From Alteromonas sp. M12 (GTDB lineage Bacteria; Pseudomonadota; Gammaproteobacteria; Enterobacterales; Alteromonadaceae), in the NCBI RefSeq assembly GCF_037478005.1, contig NZ_CP144164.1:4836001-4900000 (forward strand): DNA of 64,000 nt, written 5' to 3'. Numbering within the stretch: the stretch's first letter is position 1; each line of letters starts with the position of its first letter. Of the stretch, positions 38,115 through 46,963 are shown one piece after another. Made by a program: the position numbers and the translations under genes. Below the pieces are notes generated by a model, which searched no databases, was not told where the DNA came from, and saw nothing but the letters and a program-made list of their open reading frames with translations.

Positions 38115-41100
38115 TTACGCCTCTGCATTGATTAAATCTTGTTCTAGTTTGGGTGTTATAGTAAAGCTAGCACCTTCATTGGGGTTATATGGTGCTAAAG
38201 ATATTTCAAATCCCTCATCTTCTAGTGTCTTTCTTACCACGTATAAACCCATTCCTCGTCCGCCAGCCTTTCGAGAAAAAGCAAATTCGAACACATTTTC
38301 TTTATCTATGGTAGGAATACCAGGCCCTGAATCTTTAATAATAAAACCAGTATTAGTAGCATCTAACGTAATCACCTTTTCTCCACTAGCTTTGCCGAGC
38401 CAAAAAATAGAGTTATCGATTAGGTTTATGATTGCGGGGTATATGGTAGAGGTAAATCCTATAATGCTTTGCTCTAGAAACTTATCGGTTACCTTTAATT
38501 GAATTTTTTCATTGGCTAAACGATCCCAGAAAACACTATTAACAAAATCTGATACCGCTTTACCTGTAATCGTTACTTTCTTTCTAGTTAATCTTCTAGT
38601 GAGTGGTGTGAACACTTTTAGGTAACCTTCAAGGTGCTCAAAACCGCTCCGAATATCTTGGTATATCAAATTGAGCTTTTCATTTTTACTTGCCCAAGGT
38701 TGCATTTCTTTCAATGCTCGCCTTATCCCTAACACATTCCCGCTAAACTCATGGTGTATAATTCCAATCGCCATACCTAAATGTACCATTTCAGAATTTT
38801 GATCATTTACTTCTTTTAGATGTTCATATTCCGACTCAATAACTTCAGTAAGTTTATTTCCTGATATTGAATTTTGCTCATTACCTTCTCTGATTGTCTG
38901 TATTTGATCAGCTATATGCTCTACTTTTTCAAGAACCATATTTGCAGTTTCAGTTATTTTCCCTTCAAGAGAGGCTTTCAGCTCATATAACTCATCTGTT
39001 GATTTTTCGTTAAAGCTTACAGAAGAAAAATCATGCTTCACCTGTTCTAAGTTTTCTTTGGCTATCGCTCTATTCTTAGATATTTCACTCTTTGCCCAGC
39101 CTTCTAATTCTTCTAATACTTTATTAGCTTTGTTATAAACTGCATTAAGTTGTTTTTGTTGATATTCAGTTTGCGAGTCGATTGAGTCACTGAAACGCCT
39201 ACGCATCCCTGTTCGGTTTCCAAATTTATCTTCAAACTCTACCAAACGCTTTTCAGTTTTTGCCTTTAACTCATTAATATTGCTTTGGATTTTATCTTTT
39301 TTAACTTTATACATATCGCACAGGTCTGTTAGCGCTTTACCAAACCCTACTCCTGCTGGAAACGTAATATTTAGATTATTTACTAATGGTTTTAGTCCAT
39401 TTGATAAGATTTCTTGAACTTCAAAAATAAAATCATCGACAGACTCAAATTGCCCATCAAAATCTTTAAATTTATAATTAATTTTCTCAGATATACTTGT
39501 TAATCGACTGCTCCAATAGTCATTATCGTAACGTTTGAAAAACACTTCTAGTTGCTCTTGCAGCCTTTTTTTCTTGGTGCTTGTAAGGTTTTCTCGCTTT
39601 TTAAGTAAGTCATATGCTTCTTGATGTCTTGACCTTATGTGTACAAATTGTTCTGATAGGTCACCTTTTTCATTAAAAAAATCGCGTGCTGCTTGTATAA
39701 AGAAGTTCTCTAAAATTGATTTGAATTGTTTATAAGCCTTATTTTCTATAAACCCTTCTCGGCCAGCTTTCTCGTGTAATGCATAATTGTATTCTTTAGT
39801 TAGCTCGACGCTTCCAAGCATCCTACGATAGGAAAAGAAAGCTTGACCAGTCTTACTTCTTCTTTGCTCAATGTGTAAAAAATCAACATCTGAATCACCA
39901 TAAGGAAGAACGCGAATTCCATCTCTATAAATGTACAACCCACCGATTTTGTTGGTTTTATGGTAAATTTCTTGCCATAAGACATTTGGTAATTTTGATT
40001 CTCTGGCAGTTCCCATAATGACAGCCAAATTAATTTTAAAATGTCCACAAGATACAGGCTTGTTAAGTCCTTCAGGCCAAGACAATACATATTCTCTTTT
40101 TTCTTCACCATAGATAGTTACTGTACCTGTAAACTGACCAAATTCGTTGAATGAGCCTTTGATATGATGGTCAGATTGCTCAAATTCCTGTGGAGTAAAA
40201 AAGATTGATTCACTTATTCTATCGACGACTGAGCCATCTGCTGTGTGGTCTCTAAAACGAGCCAAAATAGGTGGTTTATTATCTTTGTCCATTGTATTGG
40301 TAAAACCAAGCAAAGCTTTTTCTAAACGAGATGCTTGGTCTGTCGCAGCTCTTGCAGCTGAGTCGCCTTCAACCTCTTCATTTAAGATCTCATCTACTGG
40401 GGATATGACAAAGTGAGTTCCAAAACCGTCTTCATCTAAATAGAGCTTTCGAGTTGATGTGATACCATCACTTTCTAATTGGTCATCGACTTTAGCATCA
40501 AAAGCTTTCAAGTTTCGATACCAGACTTCAGGATTGAATTCAAAGGAGTCGATCTGATGAACAACAGCGTCAATTTTATCTTGAGATATTTTATTATTTA
40601 ATGATTTTACATTGTCTTTTGCTTGTGATAACAAATTTAAAAACTGGTCATTTGTTATCATTTGATTATTTCTAATTTCAATTAAAGGGATGTCTATATC
40701 GCTTAAATCTAGAGCAGGAAGTGAAAATAAAGTCCAATTTATAAAGCTCGCAACTAGGGCTGATAAACCATCCTCTCTTTTTGCCCTAGTCAAAACTAGT
40801 ACCTGAGGACCTATAGCAGCAATTGATAGTCGGCCTATACCTTTCTCGCCCATAACAGGACGAAGGGCTTTCGACATGTTTGTTGCAGGTAAAGCAATGC
40901 TATTTTCATCAACAAACTTGCTGTCTGTGCCTATTGTTAGCCATCGCTCTTCAAATTCATCACGAGTCATCCCAAGACCATCGTCTCGAAGAATTAAAAG
41001 GTTCCTTTTACGTATGTAATCGACTTCTACATTGTCTGCATACGCATCATGTGCATTCTTAAATAATTCGCTTAAAGCTGTTGGAATACCTGCTATTTGC

Positions 41101-41150
41101 TGCCTTCCTAACATATCCAAAGCTCTTGCTTTTGTTTTAATCTGAGCCAT
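38115..41150 (-). CDS. Dual GHKL ATPase (MutL/Hsp90-like N-terminus, histidine-kinase-like C-terminus)
   Basis: 1011 residues. The N-terminal GHKL domain has Glu28-Asn32-Asp35 (ELFKNAHDAYA), D57-G-L-G-M and GEKGIG at 101-106, like Hsp90/MutL/MORC ATPases. The middle is long coiled coil (~560-780). Then comes a kinase-like unit: HHEFSGNVLGI with His799/His800-Glu801 in H-box position, followed by a second GHKL domain (Asn909/Asn913, DSGPGI 940-945, GRGMGL 964-969). No membrane helix or sensor domain is seen. The start overlaps the methyltransferase stop by one base (TAATG). Probably a switch that senses DNA or invader state and signals to the receiver protein. Confidence 0.8.
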   Translation of the reverse strand: MAQIKTKARALDMLGRQQIAGIPTALSELFKNAHDAYADNVEVDYIRKRNLLILRDDGLGMTRDEFEERWLTIGTDSKFVDENSIALPATNMSKALRPVMGEKGIGRLSIAAIGPQVLVLTRAKREDGLSALVASFINWTLFSLPALDLSDIDIPLIEIRNNQMITNDQFLNLLSQAKDNVKSLNNKISQDKIDAVVHQIDSFEFNPEVWYRNLKAFDAKVDDQLESDGITSTRKLYLDEDGFGTHFVISPVDEILNEEVEGDSAARAATDQASRLEKALLGFTNTMDKDNKPPILARFRDHTADGSVVDRISESIFFTPQEFEQSDHHIKGSFNEFGQFTGTVTIYGEEKREYVLSWPEGLNKPVSCGHFKINLAVIMGTARESKLPNVLWQEIYHKTNKIGGLYIYRDGIRVLPYGDSDVDFLHIEQRRSKTGQAFFSYRRMLGSVELTKEYNYALHEKAGREGFIENKAYKQFKSILENFFIQAARDFFNEKGDLSEQFVHIRSRHQEAYDLLKKRENLTSTKKKRLQEQLEVFFKRYDNDYWSSRLTSISEKINYKFKDFDGQFESVDDFIFEVQEILSNGLKPLVNNLNITFPAGVGFGKALTDLCDMYKVKKDKIQSNINELKAKTEKRLVEFEDKFGNRTGMRRRFSDSIDSQTEYQQKQLNAVYNKANKVLEELEGWAKSEISKNRAIAKENLEQVKHDFSSVSFNEKSTDELYELKASLEGKITETANMVLEKVEHIADQIQTIREGNEQNSISGNKLTEVIESEYEHLKEVNDQNSEMVHLGMAIGIIHHEFSGNVLGIRRALKEMQPWASKNEKLNLIYQDIRSGFEHLEGYLKVFTPLTRRLTRKKVTITGKAVSDFVNSVFWDRLANEKIQLKVTDKFLEQSIIGFTSTIYPAIINLIDNSIFWLGKASGEKVITLDATNTGFIIKDSGPGIPTIDKENVFEFAFSRKAGGRGMGLYVVRKTLEDEGFEISLAPYNPNEGASFTITPKLEQDLINAEA

Positions 41151-42205
41151 TACTCTTGTCCTTCCTGAACGCGATTAAAATGATTTAAAATTGCTAAACC
41201 AAAATTTCTAGCCAACTCGCAGGGTACGGCATTTCCTATTTGTTTAGCCATGGAAGTAAGTGTACCTGAAAAAATATAGTCGCTTGGAAATGTTTGAAGG
41301 TTTGCAGCTTCCCTCATGCTTATTGGCCTATTTTGATTTACATCTGGATGACCAAATCTACCATTAGAGTAACCATTACATCTTGTAGTTAGTGTAGGTG
41401 ATGGTTTGTCCCAACTCATCCTCCCATATGTGTCGTAGTGCCCGTCATAATCTTTATGAGCTTTATTTATCAACCTGGTGGGCCAATTCCTTCTATCGCC
41501 CCCTTCAGGTGTCAAACTAATTCGTTCAAGATTGATAGAATCTAAATTAGAGCATCTATGAACTGGATCTTCGCCAGATACTTCTCCCGCGCGAAGTGGT
41601 GGTAGCATAAAAATTGCGTCTCTGACTGTAACGTATGGGATACCATTTACACCGTGTGTTTTCTCTGGTTCCTCTATTCTTCCGAGTCTACTTGCTAATA
41701 GAACCAACCTTTTTCTTTTTTGTGGAACGCCGTATTCTTCGGACTTTGCGATAAATTTTAAGTGTTGGTAGCCGTTTTTTGACAAGAAAGATAGAAAGCG
41801 ACAGAATGGCCCTTCGACATTAGGGTTAACATTTTGCATTCCTGGTACATTTTCAAGCAATATATATTCAGGATTAAAGGCTAATATAAACCGATGTGTT
41901 TCATCTAAAAGAGTTCTTCTAATATCAGCATCAGACTTTTTATTGTTTTGATTGGAAAATGGCTGGCAAGGAGCACATGTACATATTAACAAAGGCTCTT
42001 CGGTTATATTGGGAACTTTAGTCACAATATCTTCAACTGTTATATTTCTAACATCATCTAAAATAAACTGAGCGTTTGGGAAATTGGCTTTATAAGTCGA
42101 AGCAGCATTCGGTTCGAAATCTATCCCTAACGAGATATTACAACCAGCCTGTTCTAATCCTTTGCTTGCCCCGCCGCAGCCACTAAAAAAGTCAATTACA
42201 TTCAA
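41150..42205 (-). CDS. DNA (cytosine-5-)-methyltransferase
   Basis: 351 residues. C5-cytosine methyltransferase motifs in order: I FFSGCGGASKGLEQAG (6-21), IV CAPCQPFSNQ with the catalytic Cys, VI ENVPG, VIII QKRKRLV, and X GNAVPCELA. The target-recognition region lies at ~190-270; the specificity cannot be read. The start is TTG at 42205: the in-frame upstream codons run into TAA and no ATG is in frame. First gene of the operon, with a one-base stop/start overlap to the ATPase. It likely protects host DNA from the downstream genes. Confidence 0.92.
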   Translation of the reverse strand: MNVIDFFSGCGGASKGLEQAGCNISLGIDFEPNAASTYKANFPNAQFILDDVRNITVEDIVTKVPNITEEPLLICTCAPCQPFSNQNNKKSDADIRRTLLDETHRFILAFNPEYILLENVPGMQNVNPNVEGPFCRFLSFLSKNGYQHLKFIAKSEEYGVPQKRKRLVLLASRLGRIEEPEKTHGVNGIPYVTVRDAIFMLPPLRAGEVSGEDPVHRCSNLDSINLERISLTPEGGDRRNWPTRLINKAHKDYDGHYDTYGRMSWDKPSPTLTTRCNGYSNGRFGHPDVNQNRPISMREAANLQTFPSDYIFSGTLTSMAKQIGNAVPCELARNFGLAILNHFNRVQEGQE

Positions 42206-42340
42206 CGTTTATACTCAAAAAACTATAATTATTCTCGTGTATATGGTATCAGGTTGGTATCGTACCGTCACTAGTGGGTCGATGCTACGATAACAAGATT
42301 GTCTCAGCTTCAAGACATTCCTCGCTATGATCTTATGTAG

Positions 42341-42980
42341 CTAACAAAAAGCAAGTTCATACTCTTTTTGCTTTTCTAAATTAAGTAATGATATTTGGTC
42401 ATTTGTTAAATATTCTATTGCTAGTTTAGGACGATTATCCCGCGACATTTGTGCTGCTAATGCTTCACGTAGTCCTATCTCAATAGGGGCATGCTCAAAG
42501 TCAGACGGAATTAATTCTGAAAGCTCTTCTGCGTTAGCAAAAATATGAGCCTTGACTTTATGCCTTGAGCAAGCAACATAGCTGTGTGCACGATCCAAAT
42601 ATTGGGTGTAAAAGACAAACACATCACCATCGATTGTTAAGCCTTGAGAACTATAGACTGTTTGAGCATAGGCTTGAGTTAAATAGGCGTGGCCATCTTC
42701 GTTGCAGTAATCTGAGATCATGAACTGAGTATGTCTACCTGAGTCCAAAGCAACTCGAATCCAAATGTCACCATCTTCCATAAGCTGGATTTTAGTTACT
42801 GTTCCCAAATCACCGTTTGTTATATCTCGGTCGCTTACAGTGCCTTTAACATCGACATTTTCTTGCCCTACAACGCCTTCGCGTTTGCAATTCGTGGCGC
42901 ATACGACGATTTAACTGAAGAACATCATTCCAACTTTGCGCAATAACCATCGATTTTTTATCTGTGACGAGTCGGTTTTA
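42341..42980 (-). pseudogene. Frameshifted C-terminal remnant of a conjugative relaxase/helicase (TraI/TraA-like)
   Basis: The intact reading frame (42341-42808) encodes AYAQTVYSSQGLTIDGDVFVF and LDRAHSYVACSRHK, the helicase motifs V/VI region of the RecD-like part of TraI/TraA relaxases. Upstream coding in this frame reaches ~42907. Homologous sequence then continues in another frame (MVIAQSWNDVLQLNRRM, ending near 42880), so a frameshift lies near 42875. Everything N-terminal is missing. This marks decay of a conjugative or mobilisable element inside the island. Confidence 0.75.
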
Positions 42981-43395
42981 TCCGATCACATATAATAAGC
43001 TAAAAACCATTAGACATATCACCCCGAAGACAACAGAACAATTTTTAACTTCCGTTCTTATTACTCTAGAAAATAGAGTATTTATTCGTGGCCTCTCATT
43101 GCAATTGTCAATGATTGAAAGTGACCAGAAACCTAAGATATGGTTTCCAAATTTGACGAGAGTAATAGCCCGACATGAAGCCGTTGAGATTGTAAACGAA
43201 CACGACTTTCACCCAGGTCCGAACTTCAGTGAGTTTAAAAAGAATGAATTGAGAGATAGGCTTTATAAAAGGTTTCAACACCTAAAAGAACTGGGTAGCA
43301 AAGGCAAACAAAAACAGCTTGCTATTGAATTCGGATTATCTGAACAGCGAATATCGAAATTATTAAAAGAACTTAAGAACAAAGGTATTACATAA
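42964..43395 (+). CDS. Winged-helix protein, N-terminally uncertain
   Basis: 143 residues from a GTG without a visible ribosome site. The N-terminal domain was not recognised (TYNKLKTIRHITPKT..., FPNLTRVIARHEAVEIVNEHDFHPG). The last ~40 residues are a helix-turn-helix (GKQKQLAIEFGLSEQRISKLLKEL). It abuts the relaxase remnant, and both seem broken at about 42960. It could be a truncated regulator, or a short intact one controlling the divergent methyltransferase operon. Confidence 0.5.
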   Translation: MTSRFYPITYNKLKTIRHITPKTTEQFLTSVLITLENRVFIRGLSLQLSMIESDQKPKIWFPNLTRVIARHEAVEIVNEHDFHPGPNFSEFKKNELRDRLYKRFQHLKELGSKGKQKQLAIEFGLSEQRISKLLKELKNKGIT

Positions 43396-43471
43396 AGGAT
43401 GACATAAATTTATTGATTTAATATTATTTTATTAAAATCATATATATATTAAGCTTGTATATATTCAGATC

Positions 43472-43485
43472 CAGAATATCGAGTA
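43472..43485. other. Putative attR core
   Basis: An exact 14-bp copy of the yicC 3' end (CAGAATATCGAGTA), here followed by G so that the codons still read Q-N-I-E-TAG. This is the form expected for the original gene end displaced by a 7.9-kb insertion. Confidence 0.72.
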
Positions 43486-43943
43486 GGAAATCATAAGGTA
43501 TCGCTAAGTCCCACACAGCCTTAAAGGGTGCGGGACGCAGTGGGACTTCGTTAGTTAATTGAATTTTACCTCTAACGAAGTCTCTAGTTAAATCATACCG
43601 TTGCAATGTGGAATAAGACTGCTAAATTGGCCGTTGGATAGAATCGTTAATTACTTGAACTACATTGAATCAAACGATGCTTTATTTTTTCTCTCTACTC
43701 TCAAGAGGATAACGAGATTAAGTCTTTATATGTGATGGCATCGACACATGAAATTGATATGTCGATCGGATCGACATGAACTGCTCAGATCTAGACTCGC
43801 TCTACCTCGAATTTTTAGCCATTTGATGGTTGACAGCTTAAAACCGGAGAAAAAGCGAAACTAAAACTTCATTTTTATAATGATATTGAAAATATAGTTT
43901 CACTATGAATGCTACCTGTTCAAGAACAAAACAAACTAAACAA
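43486..43943. other. Gene-poor region to the right of the island
   Basis: No supported gene. A minus-strand ORF of 60 codons crosses attR and has protein-like composition in its first 40 codons (PLRPAPFKAVWDLAIP), perhaps a gene remnant, but it has a TTG start and no partner. The rest is AT-rich. Confidence 0.35.
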
Positions 43944-44002
43944 CACTTTTATGCGCATATAAATGTAAAACTCCACACTTTTCTGCGCGTAAAAATGTAA
44001 AA
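43944..44002 (+). promoter_or_regulatory. Pair of 27-bp direct repeats upstream of the ATPase/DUF4143 gene
   Basis: CACTTTTATGCGCATATAAA... (43944-43970) and CACTTTTCTGCGCGTAAAAA... (43976-44002) match at 24 of 27 positions with a 32-bp period, three helical turns. Each has a TGCGC core and ends ATGTAAAA. A TATAGT-like -10 follows at about 44009. This looks like a tandem operator overlapping the promoter. Confidence 0.6.
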
Positions 44003-44044
44003 TAGGTTATAGTATAGGCTGTTAACAATCTTAATTGGCAGGAA

Positions 44045-45364
44045 ATGACAATGCAGCGTCACTTACTCAACGCCCTAATTGCATGGAAAAACCAACCTGT
44101 GCGCAAGCCATTATTGATCGATGGCGCAAGACAAACGGGTAAAACCTATCTGCTGCAGGAGTTGTTTGGAAACACCTTTACCAACATCCTTCGTATCGAC
44201 TTTCTTGAAAATCCTGCCTACAAAGAAGCGTTCGATGGCTCACTGTCACCTGACGAGCTACTAATGAACATTGAACTGTTGACCAATCGGGCGTTCAACC
44301 CAGAAACGGACCTGCTGATCTTAGATGAAATTGGCGAATGTGAACGCGCCGTTACCTCACTAAAGTTTTTTGCTGAAAAAGCACCTTCCTATTTTGTCGC
44401 GGCCAGCGGCTCGAATATTGGTTTGCTCAACACCTTCCCTGTTGGCAAGGTAGAACAATACAATTTACGACCACTGACCTTCCAAGAATTTATTTATGCA
44501 TCAAACGAGCAAGCGCTGATCAAAGCGTTTGATAGTCAAGCAAGCACACCTGCTGTGCACACTAAATTGATGGATAAACTAACAGACTACTTTTTTACGG
44601 GTGGTATGCCGGAAGCAGTTTCTGCTTGGTATCAGTTTAAGGATTCAAGCATTCTAGAGCGTGTTGAAAGAGTCAGTAAGATTCATGCCGATTTAGTTGA
44701 AGGTTATCGTCGCGATTTTGGTAAATACGCGGGCAAGGTCGATGCCACAATAATTGAATCGGTGTTTAATAGCATTCCAGCGCAGTTATCACTTGTGAGC
44801 GATGAGTCCGTTAAACGCTTCAAATTTAAACATGTTCTTGAGCGTAAATCTCGTTATAGCGATTTTGAAACCGCAATCCATTGGCTTAACAGTTGCCGCT
44901 TAGCCTTGCCAAACTATCCTATTGAAGGATTGCCGAAATCACCTCTTGCGGCCTATAAAAAAGAGAATATGGTTAAGCTGTTTATGTTTGATGTGGGCAT
45001 GCTCAATCATATGCTGGGCAGTAGTTATAAAGAGATTAAGCAACAAAACTATGAATATAAAGGATATGTGGCAGAAAACTTTGTGCAGCAAGAGCTCACT
45101 GCCATTGGTGTTGAACCAAGTTATTCATGGAATGACGCCCGCGCCGAAATCGAATTTATTTTGGCAACAGATGAAGGAGATATCATCCCTGTAGAAGTAA
45201 AAAGTGGCAAACGTACAAGAGCAAAATCGCTGGCATCCTACGTTGAAAAATGTGCACCAAGTAAAACCTTTAAGTTAACTGGCACACAAGGCTCATCAGC
45301 GTTAGAACAAACCAATATCGTGATGCCCTTGTATTTCACCCAGTATTTACCACAGAGATGGTAA
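44045..45364 (+). CDS. AAA ATPase with DUF4143 C-terminal domain
   Basis: 439 residues (an ATG at 44051 is equally possible, with AGGA 8 nt before it). Walker A GARQTGKT near residue 27 and Walker B DLLILDEIGE near 98 mark the AAA domain. The DUF4143 part (~200-430) contains WNDARAEIEFIL and PVEVKSGKR, a PD-(D/E)XK nuclease-like pattern. The family is widespread, often in accessory regions; its role is not established. Preceded by a repeat pair that may bind a regulator. Confidence 0.85.
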   Translation: MTMQRHLLNALIAWKNQPVRKPLLIDGARQTGKTYLLQELFGNTFTNILRIDFLENPAYKEAFDGSLSPDELLMNIELLTNRAFNPETDLLILDEIGECERAVTSLKFFAEKAPSYFVAASGSNIGLLNTFPVGKVEQYNLRPLTFQEFIYASNEQALIKAFDSQASTPAVHTKLMDKLTDYFFTGGMPEAVSAWYQFKDSSILERVERVSKIHADLVEGYRRDFGKYAGKVDATIIESVFNSIPAQLSLVSDESVKRFKFKHVLERKSRYSDFETAIHWLNSCRLALPNYPIEGLPKSPLAAYKKENMVKLFMFDVGMLNHMLGSSYKEIKQQNYEYKGYVAENFVQQELTAIGVEPSYSWNDARAEIEFILATDEGDIIPVEVKSGKRTRAKSLASYVEKCAPSKTFKLTGTQGSSALEQTNIVMPLYFTQYLPQRW

Positions 45365-45473
45365 AAGCGCTTTGCCTATAATCTCGAGATCTAACTTTCG
45401 ATATTCAGCTTTATCAGGCGTGGACACCATTGCGAATGCCCATTGCACACTGTCTGCAGTATTTTCTGTCTTA

Positions 45474-45593
45474 TAAGGTTTTGGAATTCAGCTAACCCCA
45501 AAAGAATTTTCAACCCTTGTTTCTAATTCTTTAGCGGATAAATCATTTATGCGAGATTTGATAGAGTTAAATGAATTCGATGTAACGGACTAA
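45474..45593 (+). pseudogene. Short C-terminal gene remnant
   Basis: After a TAA, an open frame encodes ~38 protein-like residues (LTPKEFSTLVSNSLADKS then MRDLIELNEF) ending at TAA 45593, with no convincing start. It may be the tail of a lost gene in this gene-poor 350-bp stretch (45365-45713). No family was recognised. Confidence 0.25.
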
Positions 45594-45713
45594 TATACTT
45601 AGATAAAATGAAAGATAGTATACTTTCTAAAACACAAAATTTAGGCTCTCAAACCGCTTTGCATTCGACAATGGAGGTTTAGAGTTGCCAGTGGTTAATA
45701 AATAGGGAATACC

Positions 45714-46823
45714 GTGTCTGAATCAATCAATTCTGAAATACATGATAAATTCATTGGCTGTATGCTTGGCGGGGCTATAGGTGATGCGTTTGGCGCGCCT
45801 GTAGAATTCATATCACGAGAACGCATTCTTGCCTTGCATGGCAAAGAAGGCGTCACATCATTGTTACCAGCTTATGGCAAAGTTGGGGCGATTACAGACG
45901 ATACCCAGATGACCCTTTTTACCGCAGAAGGTTTGTTAAGGGCTTATGTGCGGGGGAAGCATAAAGGCGCGACTTCGTGGTTAGGCTGTATTGGTCATGC
46001 ATATCAGCGCTGGTTACAAACCCAGTCCCACTCCTCGCCGAGTAATTTAACCGTAAGCAATGACGGACTTCTTTGGCAATACCGAGAGCTCCACGACCAG
46101 CGCGCCCCCGGTAACACTTGCCTAAATGCACTCAGCACAGCAGGGGGATTTGAAGAGTTAGCATTCAATGACAGTAAAGGTTGTGGGGGGGTGATGCGTG
46201 TTGCGCCTATCGGTTTATTTTGCTGGCGCTTAAAAGACAGTTTTACCCTTGAGGAATGTTTTAAGCTTGGCTGTGATGCCGCACAACTTACTCATGGTCA
46301 TCCTACTGGCTATTTGGCCGCGGGGGCATTTTCCGCCATCATTTATCAGATATTAGACGGTTACACCTTAGTCGACGCCACACTTTCCGTTATCCCAATA
46401 CTGAAAGAACAACGCAGCGCTGAAGAAACCATTAATGCCATCGAGCAAGCTCTAAGTCTATCGAAAACACAAAGCGATTATGCAAAAGCGATTCAACAAA
46501 TGGGTGAAGGATGGATAGCCGAAGAGGCACTCGCCATTTCATTATATTGTGCAATAGTCGCCAATGATTTAAATCATCTGATGAGCATATCCGTAAGCCA
46601 TGATGGCGACTCTGACTCTACTGGAGCTATCTCTGGCAATTTATGGGGAGCGCTTTATGACGTGACAAGTATTGATCAGCAACTTGTTCAACAGCTGGAG
46701 TTATCCGAAATCATCGCAGAGATAGCCAAAGATTTGTTTGAATTTCCAACTTGGGGCATTGGTCCTTATGCGTCAAACCAGAGTTTTGATAATGCCATAT
46801 GGAATAAATACCCTGGATATTGA
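45714..46823 (+). CDS. ADP-ribosylglycohydrolase family protein (DraG/ARH-like)
   Basis: 369 residues from a GTG preceded by AGGGA. Metal-binding motifs of the ARH fold are present: GGAIGDAFGAPVEF (17-30), ITDDTQMTL (~61-69), THGHPTGYLAAGAF, and HDGDSDSTGAISGN near 300. The family removes ADP-ribose from proteins or nucleic acids. No partner ADP-ribosyltransferase is next to it. Ends in a shared bidirectional terminator. Confidence 0.9.
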   Translation: MSESINSEIHDKFIGCMLGGAIGDAFGAPVEFISRERILALHGKEGVTSLLPAYGKVGAITDDTQMTLFTAEGLLRAYVRGKHKGATSWLGCIGHAYQRWLQTQSHSSPSNLTVSNDGLLWQYRELHDQRAPGNTCLNALSTAGGFEELAFNDSKGCGGVMRVAPIGLFCWRLKDSFTLEECFKLGCDAAQLTHGHPTGYLAAGAFSAIIYQILDGYTLVDATLSVIPILKEQRSAEETINAIEQALSLSKTQSDYAKAIQQMGEGWIAEEALAISLYCAIVANDLNHLMSISVSHDGDSDSTGAISGNLWGALYDVTSIDQQLVQQLELSEIIAEIAKDLFEFPTWGIGPYASNQSFDNAIWNKYPGY

Positions 46824-46874
46824 ACCTTTGCTATTTATATTATCGATTTTATAAAGTCCGTATAAGCGCTACAA

Positions 46875-46903
46875 AAAAAGCCTATCGTCACGATAGGCTT
46901 TTT
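46875..46903. terminator. Bidirectional terminator
   Basis: AAAAAGCCTATCG (46875-46887) pairs with CGATAGGCTTTTT (46891-46903), with A and T runs on either side. It separates the ADP-ribosylglycohydrolase gene from the convergent phosphoesterase gene. A second 8-bp hairpin (46909-46942) lies on the phosphoesterase side. Confidence 0.9.
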
Positions 46904-46963
46904 AAATAACCCAATGTAAGCTTGTTTATGCCTTCATTGGGTGAATAGATTTTATATTCAATC

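Noticed and set aside
42209..42340. Controller-protein operator upstream of the methyltransferase
   Set aside because: A short GGTA-TCG-TACC palindrome is present, but no matching second copy or adjacent small C-protein gene was found.
43424..43606. 60-codon minus-strand ORF crossing attR
   Set aside because: Part of it has protein-like composition, but it uses a TTG start without a ribosome site and spans the inferred recombination junction. Too weak to list as a gene.
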